A DNA stretch of 64,000 bases from Mytilus galloprovincialis (GCF_965363235.1 NC_134849.1:18068863-18132862); one strand, 5' to 3'. Shown: positions 10,971 to 21,405, counted from the stretch's first letter. Notes: generated by a model from the letters alone, not told the origin. Made by a program: numbers and translations.

Positions 10971-11460
10971 TTACCTTAATAGGACGTCTGTTGACTTTAC
11001 AAGACTTGTAATACTAGCATCCATAGCTGAAAATGCTGTTTCCCATTCACGTGGTATATTTACCTGAGAGTCACATGTTAATGTGGACTTAATAGGTCTT
11101 AATACGTTTGTACCTATAATAACAGGAACAGATCTGTTATAATCTGTTTCTGGTACAACCAATAACGGAACCATCATGGATTCAGTATGAAAAGGTACTT
11201 TTATATTTACCTCAACATATCCATGGTATGGTAACTGCGAACCTTCAGCAATTGCAACTCGCACTGATAATATAAACTCATCTAAAGTTTTTACTGTCGG
11301 AACTGGATGTAAATATCTCAATGTAGGTTCACTAATAGTAGAAACCATAGATCCACTATCTATCAAAGACTTACATTTTTTTCCATTTACATATACATGT
11401 GTTTCATTTGACTTTCCAACCATCCTATCTAATAATGTAGTTCTAGGCTTACTTACCGTA
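10971..11460 (-). CDS. Retroelement aspartic protease
   Basis: About 150 residues with the retropepsin active site L-I-D-S-G-S-M-V-S and, downstream, VIIGTNVL, which fits the second conserved hydrophobic-glycine motif. It would cleave Gag and Gag-Pol. The homologous frame extends upstream of the first Met to at least 11530, one frame away from gag, as expected for a gag-pro frame change. Its C terminus ends in a stop a few bases before the RT frame. The domain itself looks intact, but the element around it is dead. Confidence 0.85.
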
Positions 11461-11542
11461 TCATTTTTAGATTTAGCTAATGTGGGACCATGTTTTACAT
11501 CAACAAGTTTAGAATCCCCAATTTGTCCCTCATTGGAGATTC

Positions 11543-12642
11543 CTACTCGTTTAAATTATCTTCCGTATGCTGCATTGCATGCCCAGACTCACTTTGATAA
11601 GTACCTCGGTTACCACCCCGATCATTCTGATATCTATTACCTCGACCATATCGCCGTGAATTATTTCCACGTCTATTACCACGAGAATACCCAGTGTTAA
11701 ACTGATTATTACCCGTCGTCCTTGGTGCTTCGTCTGGTGTCTTTTTTTCTAGAGTGTCCAACCTTTTACCCATACGATCTATCTTTTTCAAGATATCATC
11801 AAGTTTGACTGAATCTGAAGAAATAGGCTGATGCTGAACAATGCTAGTAGGCTTTTCTGAATTTAACAATTCAAGCTCAATAGCCCTGATTTCTTTCCTT
11901 AATTGATCAAAATCCTTAACAGTGTCAAATTTATACCTACTTGAATTTTTAAGCAGTGGATCTCTTATCCCGGACCAAAATTTAGAACGAAGCATTTCAT
12001 TCTTTGTTTCAAAAGTAATGTCCCCTTTCTCAACAGCAGGCTGAATAATAGACTCCAAAGTCATACCAAAATCAGCTACTGTCTGATTTTGTTGTTGGGT
12101 CTCCTTATAAAACTTCTCAAGTAAGGCTTCGCTAGTATATACATTACCATACACACCCTCTAACTTATCAAGTATCTGCTGAGGAGAGGCATGCTCAGAT
12201 AACGACAACAGGCTTCGCGCCTTACCCTTTAATGACCCTCTAACAGACTGTAATACAACTGAATCAGAATAATTCCCTTCACGTAAAACACACTTAACCT
12301 CAAACATCCAAACATCAAAAGTCGCTTCACTTTTAGCTTCACCAGAAAAAATTGGGAATCTCGGTCGCTGATATGCACTGAAACTACTAGACGTATTTCC
12401 AAAACCTTGGATCCCACCAGTACGACAAAAACTAGACCCTCTTATGGGTGTAGGGGGAGGGCCGGGGCCTTGGTGGTATACCTTCAGTTTTCACCTTTGG
12501 GGTACTGTGTCTTTGTTCATGCCCCGCTATAACTTTATAATATGTAACTATGTGTATGTAAGAACTTAATCATTTTGTCTATGTCTACTTTAGACACATT
12601 TTCGACTAATTCGCCCTCCTCGGCGGATTTATTACTAGCCAT
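11543..12642 (-). pseudogene. Gag, frameshifted N-terminal part and capsid region
   Basis: The capsid part (11543-12360) contains RFPIFSGEAKSEATFDVW, then a helical region (SLKGKARSLLSLSEH, LEKFYKETQQQNQTVADF), like Ty3-type Gag and the related PNMA family. An Arg/Gly/Asn-rich tail (about 11560-11700) may bind RNA; I do not see a CCHC knuckle. The likely start is MASNKSAEEGELVENVSK at 12642, with a frame ending at 12535. Pro-rich linker text at about 12430-12520 and the capsid are in other frames, so at least two indels break the gene. Confidence 0.8.
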
Positions 12643-13090
12643 GATACTTAACAAATGTTCAAACTGGGCTGACTGTGTCTTAGTAAAATATTCAGTTCTA
12701 TACAAGAACAAGGTAACAATACTTGGACAATACAAACATATACACAAATACAAGGACAATACAAACGGAAATAATGAAAATGATGAAATGAGCATGAATA
12801 ATGACTACTCACCTTTCACATGTCAAAGGTCAAAGTGCAAAAGAATATGAAACAGAGTCGTGCAGGGCTCTAGACTTGATATTGAAGTGCTGTTTTACTA
12901 TTGAGATATAATGAAAAATATGTTAAAAGAGTTAATGATATATATATATATAAAATATTTATAAATTTCAATACATAAACAATATAAAATATTTTTAAAC
13001 AAATTTACTGTTATATTTTCTTTGTATAGTCTGAATAAAAGAAATACACAGCTCTGTTTATCTTTATCTTGAACACGTGATTTTCTAGTT

Positions 13091-13728
13091 TGTTCTGGAC
13101 TCATTCATCATTTATTCTTCATGTGATCATCATTTTATATTGTTAACGTTTCATTCCGTACATCTCTTTATGTGCGCCAGTTTTAGGAGTTTTATAAAGG
13201 ACAGTGTAGGAATCCGCGTTACTTTCCCCTCTCTTCTAATGAGAAAAACTGCTCAGCAGGCCGTGTGCACAACTGCAAAGAACATTCAGCGGACACGTTG
13301 TCCAAAAGAACAATTCGTGGCTAACCACAGCGTGAGTTACATTTAAAACATTACAAATCATGTCTACATTAGCGATGAACTGTTTTAATATATTTCCCTA
13401 TGTTATAAAGAAACTATGAACATTTTACCGTTCAAACTGTTCGTATCTGCGATTACACGATTTTATTCAAGACAGAACCCGACGTGTGCAAGAATATTCA
13501 TCTATTCATTATTATAAAGAACTTTAACAGCTTTATATTTCTACGAACTGTTTATCCGTATTTTTAATGGACTTTAATTATCATTGAACACATTGTAAAA
13601 TTGTAGTTATATTTGTATTTTCAGTTTTTCACCATTTGGATTGGTAGTGAAATAAAAGTCAGCTCCTGATTGTTTATCTTTACTTAAACCCAGTCGTCTT
13701 GGTTACACTCACTGGTCAGGCCAGTACA
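13091..13728 (+). repeat. 5' LTR of the BEL/Pao element
   Basis: 638 bp, TG...CA ended. The first half has stop-rich text; AATAAA-like text occurs near 13650 (GAAATAAAAGTC) and may serve as the polyadenylation signal. Small open frames in it are not genes. Confidence 0.93.
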
Positions 13729-13928
13729 GTGAAAAAGCTACAACTTGCCTGTTGCTTTTCTTGGATAACGGACGCCACTCCACGACAGTCAACAGACCAA
13801 CAACGTAGTTTCAACGACAACGTAGCAACGTACATACGTACATACCTTTACACTGACAGTGGACTACATATCTTGTGTGTACTCGGCAGCAAACCAACAA
13901 CGTTGAACAAACATTGCCGATTGACATC

Positions 13929-16900
13929 ATGGATCCCAGTCACGCGGAACAACAAGAAGAGGTTCAGCCCCCGGAGGGAAATGTCACTGAAGAACCAGAA
14001 GAAAATCCGTCTAAAACAACAAATTTAGATGAAAACGCCGAGACTAGGCGAGTACGCGATCTCACAGAAAAGGGACAGGGAGCCTTTATAGAAAAACGTG
14101 ACAAGTTCTATCACGACTTAGAGGCCCTATGGTCAAACCTAGATTCTCAGTTATTAGAAACGGCCAAGCCTCCTAACGACCTCCAGCAATTGTTAACAGC
14201 ACAAGATAAAATTGTACAAGCCTGTACTAAGTATCGCAGGCTCACAGACGAGTACTTGACATTTCTGAAAAATACAAAAACATTAGACAGCCTTCAAGAC
14301 ATTGATACGTGCAAATTCTCAACGGATATTCGAATGTCTAAAGTAGAACTGGCAATTGAAACTTTGCACGAGCATCGCCTTACCTTGACAAAGGCTAAAT
14401 CTACAAAAACGAGGACATCTAAGGGCAAGACCACCTCGCACAGTGGGAGCTCACACGCCTCCGACATGTCGAGCCTAGCACGGAGAAAGCGTGCCAAGGC
14501 AGAGTCCGCTAGATCGAAGATAGCCTTTGCCGAGCAAGAAGCTGCCCTCCTAAAGCAGGAGGCCGTTTTACAGGAACAGACCCTATATAGACAAACAGAA
14601 ATCAAGGCCGAAATCGAACAAGAAGCTATCCGTGCAAAACAAGAAGCCACACGTAGAAGAGCCGAAGCAGAACAGGAGGAAGAGCACATCAAAGCTAAAA
14701 AAGAACATGAGGCCGTTCGCAGGAAAACTCAAATGGAACAGGAAGCCGCACGTGCGGTCCGAGAAAAAGCCGAACTTAAGGCCGCTAGGAACATTCTCGA
14801 AGCAAAAAGAGAAGCTGCAACCGCAGAAGCCGAGGCTCGTGTCCTGGAATACGACGGCAGCCAAGCCTTTAGCGAACTACCTGACGAAAAGGAAGACCCG
14901 CTCCAGCGTGTGCAAGATTTCGTCAATAAACTTCCTGTATCAACTGTTGTAAAGGAAGTAACAGGACCTCAAAAGAAAAAACAAATTCCTGTTAAGACCG
15001 AGCTAAGTCACGAAGCACCAGCGTTCGTGCCGTCCTCGGCACTGAACTTGCTGTCACAGACATCTGCTGTCTTGCCTTCCGATACTAAGTCACCGGAAGT
15101 TACTTTAATCCCAGATCTGGGATTGGTAACTGGCATACAAAAACAGGGTGTTATAGAAGAGATCCCTGTTTCACACCAAAAACAAGGCGTAATAGAAGAG
15201 ATCCCTGTCGCATACCAGCAACAAATCAATCCCACGTCGGAGATAACTAGATTTCTTCTACGCAAAGACCTATTATTCTCCAGGCTAACAAATTTTAATG
15301 ACCTGGCAGAATCCTTCCATACAGGGAAATCTAGCTTCAAAAACGTCATAGACGAATTGCAAGTTTCTGACTCGGAACAAATAGACTTACTAATTAAGTG
15401 GCTAGGGCCAGAGTCTGGTAAACATGCCATAAGTATTAGGGCATCAAATGCCAACAACCCTACTAGAGGCCTACAGAGGTTATGGCAAAGATTAGATGAG
15501 CGATATGGTGCTCCAGAAATGTTGGAAGCCTCTCTCAGGAGTAAACTTGACAAATTCCCAACCTTGACAAATAAGGACAACTCACTCCTTTACGATTTGT
15601 CAGACATTATCTCAGAAATAGAGTATCACAAAGAAAATCCCAAGCTGGGATGTTTGCTAGCTTACTTCGACTCGTCAAAGGGGGTAAATCCCATTGTGGA
15701 AAAACTACCATACGGACTCCAAGAAAAGTGGATAACAAGGGCTTCAAGATACAAGTCTAAATATGAAGTTGCCTTTCCACCTTTTACAGAATTCTCTGCC
15801 TTCATCAGGGAAATGAGCAAAATTAAGAACGATCCTGGGTTCATCTTTGGTTCAAAGGTAACACCAAATACAAAAGACGCTACGCCAAGGTTCACACCTC
15901 AGACGTACTCTAAAGTCAACGTCCATAAGACGGCTGTTGAACAGCAAACTGAAGACAGCAGTCAACAACAAGGTCTGTGTATCCTACACAATACAAAGCA
16001 TACCTTGAATGAATGCCGAGCATTCCGAGCCAAAACTATAGAGGAACGCAAGGAACTGTTGAGGCAAAACAATCTTTGCTACAAATGCTGTGATTCGACT
16101 ATGCACAGAAGTCGTGATTGCAACGCGAGTATCAGTTGCAATGAATGCGGAAGTAAACAACACACCACCGCATTACACACTAATCGAGTGTACCAAACCA
16201 AAGGTGCACCGCCTTCACCGCCTAGATCAGTCGACGGCGGGGAGCAACTTGAGTTAGCTGAAACCAAGCTAACCTCTGTTAGTTCAACTTGCACAGATAT
16301 CTCCAAAGACGGCAACAGCAGTAAATCTTGTGCCAAGATACTTCCTGTGAATGTCTTTCACAAAGATAATCAGGACAAAGTAATTCGCATGTATGCAATT
16401 ATTGACGACCAAAGCAACCGGTCTCTCGTGGCTCCTGAATTCTTCAGCCTATTCAACGTACAGGCAGAAACAAAAGATTATTTGTTATCCACATGCTCCG
16501 GCAGCAAAGTTACTTCCGGTAAACGAGGAAACGGCTTTGTCGTGAAGTCTGTACAAGACAATACTAGATTCAATCTGCCTGAACTGATTGAATGCGATAA
16601 CATTCCCAATAATCGGAACGAAATTGCTACACATGAGGATATATTGCAATATCAACACTTGCAAGAACTACAAAAACATATTCTCCCGATTGATGGAAAA
16701 TGCAAAATCCTATTGCTCATTGGAAGAGACCTTATAGAGGCACATCATGTCCTTGATCAACGTCTAGGACCACCAAAGGCTCCATTTGCGCAAAAGTTAA
16801 ACCTGGGTTGGATTATCGTTGGAGAAATACGCTCCGATAAGCAACATGTTCACCTTGAACTCACTACAAAGAAAACAAATCCAACTTGCAGTGTTGTGAA

Positions 16901-17384
16901 ACCACAGACAAAGAAATTACCTGAGTGTAATAAAACCAACACCCAGTCAAATGAAATTCAAACTGATTCGTCTAAAATTTATCCCCGTTTACATGGGCCA
17001 CCGAAAACGAAATCAGCGACTTCAATCGTCAGATTTGCAGAAGCCGAAAAGTTCACTTCGGAAGCAACGCCACCAAAAGTGAATGCCGACAAAGAAAAGT
17101 ACATCCGAAAACATTCAATTCCCAAGGAAAGCTTCAATTCGCCTTTGGATACACAAGGACAAGAGGAAAGTAGAATACACAATCTCGACTTAAGTCACCA
17201 AGAAAAGGAACATAGCACCGACTGGTCTACTGTATGCCGTAAACGTAAAGGAAAGCGTCCGTCTCGCAAGACGTCCTCGTTGGATCGCATATCCGTGTTG
17301 AAAGGAGATTCTTCAATTAGAACTACAGCCATGGAGTTGGATCTTAGATCGCCGCGATCTCGTAGGAAACACCGCCTTGTCTAG
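13929..17384 (+). CDS. BEL/Pao Gag-protease polyprotein
   Basis: Predicted 1151 residues from the ATG at 13929 (MDPSHAEQQE); the frame is open upstream but has no earlier ATG in this context. About residues 180-315 form a Lys/Glu/Ala-rich coiled coil. About 437-637 match the Gag-like domain typical of BEL/Pao elements (DUF1759 type; LLIKWLGPESGKHA, LQRLWQRLDERYGAPE). Cys/His knuckles follow at about 714-745 (CYKCC...HRSRDC, CNECGSKQH). The protease signature IIDDQSNRSLVAPEF at about 823 and LIGRDLIEAHHV downstream fit peptidase family A17. The last ~150 residues are low-complexity and basic (RKRKGKRPSRK) and not assigned. A 10-residue motif, QGVIEEIPVx, is duplicated near residues 404-425. 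No RT motif occurs in any frame of the interior. Confidence 0.9.
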   Translation: MDPSHAEQQEEVQPPEGNVTEEPEENPSKTTNLDENAETRRVRDLTEKGQGAFIEKRDKFYHDLEALWSNLDSQLLETAKPPNDLQQLLTAQDKIVQACTKYRRLTDEYLTFLKNTKTLDSLQDIDTCKFSTDIRMSKVELAIETLHEHRLTLTKAKSTKTRTSKGKTTSHSGSSHASDMSSLARRKRAKAESARSKIAFAEQEAALLKQEAVLQEQTLYRQTEIKAEIEQEAIRAKQEATRRRAEAEQEEEHIKAKKEHEAVRRKTQMEQEAARAVREKAELKAARNILEAKREAATAEAEARVLEYDGSQAFSELPDEKEDPLQRVQDFVNKLPVSTVVKEVTGPQKKKQIPVKTELSHEAPAFVPSSALNLLSQTSAVLPSDTKSPEVTLIPDLGLVTGIQKQGVIEEIPVSHQKQGVIEEIPVAYQQQINPTSEITRFLLRKDLLFSRLTNFNDLAESFHTGKSSFKNVIDELQVSDSEQIDLLIKWLGPESGKHAISIRASNANNPTRGLQRLWQRLDERYGAPEMLEASLRSKLDKFPTLTNKDNSLLYDLSDIISEIEYHKENPKLGCLLAYFDSSKGVNPIVEKLPYGLQEKWITRASRYKSKYEVAFPPFTEFSAFIREMSKIKNDPGFIFGSKVTPNTKDATPRFTPQTYSKVNVHKTAVEQQTEDSSQQQGLCILHNTKHTLNECRAFRAKTIEERKELLRQNNLCYKCCDSTMHRSRDCNASISCNECGSKQHTTALHTNRVYQTKGAPPSPPRSVDGGEQLELAETKLTSVSSTCTDISKDGNSSKSCAKILPVNVFHKDNQDKVIRMYAIIDDQSNRSLVAPEFFSLFNVQAETKDYLLSTCSGSKVTSGKRGNGFVVKSVQDNTRFNLPELIECDNIPNNRNEIATHEDILQYQHLQELQKHILPIDGKCKILLLIGRDLIEAHHVLDQRLGPPKAPFAQKLNLGWIIVGEIRSDKQHVHLELTTKKTNPTCSVVKPQTKKLPECNKTNTQSNEIQTDSSKIYPRLHGPPKTKSATSIVRFAEAEKFTSEATPPKVNADKEKYIRKHSIPKESFNSPLDTQGQEESRIHNLDLSHQEKEHSTDWSTVCRKRKGKRPSRKTSSLDRISVLKGDSSIRTTAMELDLRSPRSRRKHRLV

Positions 17385-17517
17385 GATAGAAGCTGTGAAA
17401 TACCCAGCCTCCCGTTGGACTACTTCTAAGTGAATATTTGTACTGTTGTTATATATTTAACATTTTATTTGTTTTCGATAATGGAATAGTGATGTCAGAT
17501 AGACCTCAGACGGGGAG
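17385..17517 (+). other. 3' untranslated region and probable polypurine tract
   Basis: Short non-coding stretch ending in AGACGGGGAG directly before the 3' LTR; this purine run is in the right place to prime plus-strand DNA. Confidence 0.6.
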
Positions 17518-18155
17518 TGTTCTGGACTCATTCATCATTTATTCTTCATGTGATCATCATTTTATATTGTTAACGTTTCATTCCGTACATCTCTTTATGT
17601 GCGCCAGTTTTAGGAGTTTTATAAAGGACAGTGTAGGAATCCGCGTTACTTTCCCCTCTCTTCTAATGAGAAAAACTGCTCAGCAGGCCGTGTGCACAAC
17701 TGCAAAGAACATTCAGCGGACACGTTGTCCAAAAGAACAATTCGTGGCTAACCACAGCGTGAGTTACATTTAAAACATTACAAATCATGTCTACATTAGC
17801 GATGAACTGTTTTAATATATTTCCCTATGTTATAAAGAAACTATGAACATTTTACCGTTCAAACTGTTCGTATCTGCGATTACACGATTTTATTCAAGAC
17901 AGAACCCGACGTGTGCAAGAATATTCATCTATTCATTATTATAAAGAACTTTAACAGCTTTATATTTCTACGAACTGTTTATCCGTATTTTTAATGGACT
18001 TTAATTATCATTGAACACATTGTAAAATTGTAGTTATATTTGTATTTTCAGTTTTTCACCATTTGGATTGGTAGTGAAATAAAAGTCAGCTCCTGATTGT
18101 TTATCTTTACTTAAACCCAGTCGTCTTGGTTACACTCACTGGTCAGGCCAGTACA
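17518..18155 (+). repeat. 3' LTR of the BEL/Pao element
   Basis: Same length and, by eye, same sequence as 13091-13728. Followed by the TAGTT duplication and then the rest of the Ty3 leader. Confidence 0.93.
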
Positions 18156-18668
18156 TAGTTGATCCTCATGTACATGTATACGGTTGAGTAGATTCGTAGT
18201 AAAACAAAATAACAAATGAAGTTCACTTCATAATCAATACATATTATACGGATATACTGATAAGCACATCATATGTAGTACATTCACAAAAAATTTAATA
18301 TGTTAGATTTATACATTTTCACATGAAACTAACATTGATTTCAAACTAATTGAAACAATTCACAAATCTTTCTATAAAGGTATGCGCTAAACACTGTAGT
18401 AATTATACTTTTGCGTACCTTGTTACACGGAACACATTAAAAATATACTCTCCATAATAATACATCAGGCCGGCATGTATAATTTCTCGTCAAACAGATT
18501 TCGTTGTTTTCGTTGCAAAACTGTGAAACATTTACTTGACGGAATATGGAGACGAATGGAGTCAAGTTGACAGGATATAACTAGACATCTATATTGTGCC
18601 GAATACTAAACTGACACAGACTTCATAATCAACAATGGTACAGCATGAAATAAGGATTGCCAATAATG

Positions 18669-18686
18669 ATCTCGGTGGAATCTCCA
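18669..18686 (-). other. Primer-binding site matching tRNA-Gln 3' end
   Basis: Three bases inside the 5' LTR the plus strand reads ATCTCGGTGGAATCTCCA. From general knowledge, animal tRNA-Gln genes end in ATCTCGGTGGAACCT plus CCA, so this fits with one mismatch. It fixes the orientation of the Ty3 element and its priming tRNA. Confidence 0.7.
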
Positions 18687-18689
18687 AAT

Positions 18690-19192
18690 TGTCACAGGGT
18701 AATATGGCCACTTGATCTTCGTAAATAGGGCGTTGAATATGTGACGAAATATAATGTTGCAAACCATTTATTTCACACTGAAAGTACATAATTATAATAA
18801 ACATTTATTTCAAATGTTAACTTGAAGTTTCCTTATAAATTGAACTATGAATTGGATAGAAGTACATGCATGATAAGGCCTAAAAGAAAATGTGCTTACC
18901 TGAAAGTAGGGAAAAAGTTAGGTGTCCCTTATGTAGCGTGCGTGCTAAAGTGTGTGAAACTCGCATTAACTAGTACGAGTTCACCGTATATATAGTGCTA
19001 GAAAAAGTGACGGGGTTGTATGCATAATAACTTCGTGCAGAGAAGTAAATAGAATAAAGTCTTTTTCTAACTGTCCGTCAATGAATGAATGAATGAATGA
19101 ATGTATGAATGAACGTAGTAAATATATAGTACACACAACATATAGTGTAGTACTAGTATATAACTGTACCCTAATAAATAGCTACGGTGACA
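18690..19192 (-). repeat. 5' LTR of the Ty3/gypsy element
   Basis: Pairs with 2132-2634. Relative to that copy it has extra GTGC and ACTA tetranucleotides (near 18940 and 18970) and a shorter, interrupted (AATG)n tract. TAAG follows at 19193. Confidence 0.9.
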
Positions 19193-19205
19193 TAAGTATA
19201 TTTAT

Positions 19206-19735
19206 GTTCTCCTTCGCTTGCTCGTCCGAACATAAAACTTTCCTGATTACTTCAAAGACAACTTAAGACTTATGTGAATCGAGAGATGCACCAAAGCAGT
19301 TTTAATAAACTTTTTTCAACAAAATGTTTCATTCATATCCAATATATTAGTCCAAATTGTATTAAATTATTTCAAAGTCCAAATTATCAACACAATTCTG
19401 GAATCACACAATCTACAAATATAAATAATATGAATTAGAACAAGAAAAAAATAAACTTCCATACAAAAACATTGTAATAAATAATATCTAAATATAACTG
19501 TAGAACTCGCTTTGGTGTTTTCTCGATAATTAGAAAAAGACGCCAACACAATTATATAAAGGTGTAGAACCGAATTACTTCTTATTACGCAAAGAAAGTA
19601 AATACAATTATTTTATTAAATAAGAAATATTATTATGTTCTCCTTCGCTTGCTCATCCGAACATAAAACTTTTCTGATTACTTCAAAGACAACTAAAGAC
19701 TTATGTGAATTGAGAGATGCACCAAAGCAGTTCGA
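19206..19735. repeat. Pair of ~100-bp direct repeats
   Basis: A segment starting ATGTTCTCCTTCGCTTGCTC and ending GCACCAAAGCAGTT occurs at 19206-19306 and again at 19633-19735 with a few substitutions, separated by about 330 bp of AT-rich DNA. They lie just 3' (minus sense) of a tyrosine recombinase relic and may be split direct repeats of that element. The repeat begins with a short hairpin (ATGTTC...GAACAT). Confidence 0.7.
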
Positions 19736-19794
19736 CAAAACAAAGGTAAAAGTATAAATGTGTATTGTACGTGCTATTGACATTTCATAATTAA

Positions 19795-20985
19795 CTATAA
19801 ATTCAAACTTTTGGATATTACTGACAATCTATTTTTAAGGGTTTTTTTTATGTAACCGTCTTTAGCCAAATCCGACTTCCAACGACCGTGTGATTTTAAT
19901 AATCTTTCAGGGATGCGATTATGTGCAGTTTCTGAAACACCGCCGCTTCTTAAACTGTGTAAACCAAATTGTTCTTTTTTACAACCTACTTCTGACAATG
20001 TGCTTAATAACAACTCTCGAGCTCGTGTGTATGACAATGGTTTGTTAGCTTTACACAAAATATGACTATTCCTGGACTTTAAAAAAGAAATAGCTCTAAA
20101 AATAAACTCATCTGAAAAAATGGAAATATTTGCTGCTTCCAAATATCTTTTTAACATTGCAACTGGACATAAATCAGAGTTAGTTTTTGCTATCACAACT
20201 ACATTGCCTTGTCTGTAAACGTCGGTTTTGCTAGATACTATGGTGATTTCGACATGCGAATCGTAAAATCGTAAATTCGAAGCTTTTAAATGAGAAAGTT
20301 CACTGTATCTTAAAAATCCCGCATAACTCAAAAGGACTAAACAGCAAATTCTTAAGTCTGCTAAATTAGTAGATAAACCAAACTTGTCTATGACTCTCTT
20401 TATCAGGGGCGGATGCAGGAATTTTCGAAAGGGGGGTTGCTAACCCAGGGCACCCAGGGCAAAGGGGGGGGGGTGCAAAACATATGTCCCGATACAAATG
20501 CATTGATCGGCAAAAATAAAGGGGGGTGCGCACCCCCGAACCCCCCCCCCCCCCCCCCCCCCCCCTGGATCCGCCACTGTTTATTATATCGTGAGTGATA
20601 GGTTCTTTTTTGTTGACTGGTTTTGATAAAAGTCTGACTCCACCTTCTAGAACTATTGACAAAAAATCACTTGTAAACACATTACTATACAGGTTTAAAT
20701 CATGTTCCCATTTTATTCCATAAAAAGTGCCATTTAAAACAGAAGATGAAACTTCGGATTGTATCAAAAATGATAAATAAACTGCAACTGTTATCACTGA
20801 AGCTGGCAGTGGACATAAATCGTAATTTGAACACCAAACGCTAAATCTTTTAAAAGCGTTTACAAGAGTACTTTTTCACAGTGTTTTTGCTTTTGCTTGC
20901 TTCTGCTATATTAGGGAGTTTACTAGCAAAGTCACGTAATGACGGGTTTTGAATTGATTGCAAATCTTTCCAATACGAAAATTGA
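19795..20985 (-). pseudogene. Tyrosine recombinase of a mobile element, split by a MITE
   Basis: The C-terminal catalytic part (19795-20331 and the open text up to 20400) has GFLRYSELSHL (first Arg), HSLRSGGVSE (the H-x-x-R box), HGRWKSD and a Tyr in DGYIKK, the set of a phage-integrase-like enzyme. The N-terminal SAM-like part reads on through about 20590-20985 (SLRDFASKLPNIAEASKS, then VAVYLSFLIQ), with one frameshift near 20860. A 176-bp MITE at 20404-20579 separates the halves. Such enzymes occur in Ngaro/DIRS and Crypton elements and in many bivalve copies labelled xerD-like; which one this is I cannot say. No RT was found nearby. Not functional. Confidence 0.8.
20404..20579. mobile_element. 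176-bp MITE inside the recombinase relic
   Basis: Ends CAGGGGCGGATGCAGG and CCTGGATCCGCCACTG are inverted with two mismatches. The flanks share TTTAT. If the duplication is counted as 8 bp, as in the relative at 7960-8110, removing the insert brings both recombinase halves into one frame. The interior has long G and C runs; the proline-rich frame here is an artefact. Confidence 0.8.
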
Positions 20986-20989
20986 AATC

Positions 20990-21405
20990 TCTGAAAAGAT
21001 ATTTAAAACATTTTCAACAAAACTTAAGAACCGGAATGATATAAATAAATGTACGAAAAATTAATTAGCCAAAATTCAATTCAACAAAACGATTATCAAA
21101 TATAAACAACAATAAAAGTATTTAAAAAATAAAAATTATTTTACAACAAAAACTAAAAAGAAAATCCCAATAACATTATAGCTATTAATGCGTCTTGCGA
21201 ACTATAAGTCGTCCATTAGATTTTATTTGTGGACAATGATGCACAAATATTTGTAAATAAATGTAACAATATTAGATCTATGTTTCATTTTTATCTATCA
21301 TAAATTTATTGATAGGATATTTACTTTCTTGTTGCTAAAATTATTTTCTTTTGCATATCCTTTAAACATTTATTTGGAATAAGTAATTGTAATTCAAAAA
21401 AAATG
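20990..21405. other. AT-rich stretch, no gene seen
   Basis: No coding or repeat signal was recognised apart from A- and T-rich text. Confidence 0.4.

Larger units (their letters stand above)
13091..18155 (+). mobile_element. Young BEL/Pao-type LTR retrotransposon lacking RT, RNase H and integrase
   Basis: Two 638-bp LTRs (13091-13728, 17518-18155) start TGTTCTGG and end CCAGTACA; I saw no difference between them by eye. A 5-bp target duplication TAGTT lies at 13086-13090 and 18156-18160. The 3.8-kb interior has one long ORF for Gag and an A17-type protease. Identical LTRs mean recent insertion, yet no polymerase or integrase is present, so transposition must have used proteins supplied in trans. 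It lies in the opposite orientation inside the Ty3 leader. Confidence 0.92.
2132..19192 (-). mobile_element. Ty3/gypsy LTR retrotransposon, degraded, with nested insertions
   Basis: Two near-identical 503-bp LTRs (2132-2634 and 18690-19192) begin TGTCA, end TGACA and are flanked by a 4-bp direct repeat TAAG (2128-2131 and 19193-19196). Between them on the minus strand lie, in order, a primer-binding site, gag, aspartic protease, reverse transcriptase, RNase H, integrase and a 3' ORF, which is the Ty3/gypsy order. The LTRs differ at roughly nine substitutions plus two 4-nt indels by eye, so the insertion is not recent. The leader is split by a BEL/Pao element (13091-18155) and the integrase by a block at about 5320-8648. 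The remaining leader pieces, 12850-13090 and 18156-18668, hold no gene. Several frameshifts and a broken RT motif make it non-autonomous. Confidence 0.9.

Noticed and set aside
14294-16336. Several minus-strand and second-frame ORFs over the BEL gene
   Set aside because: They are shadows of the long Gag-protease frame caused by its biased codon composition.
13140-17773. Small ORFs at 13140-13346 and 17438-17773
   Set aside because: Both are in the LTRs of the BEL/Pao element and have the same sequence there.
20413-20598. Glycine/proline-rich peptide
   Set aside because: Produced by G and C runs in the MITE; no coding evidence.
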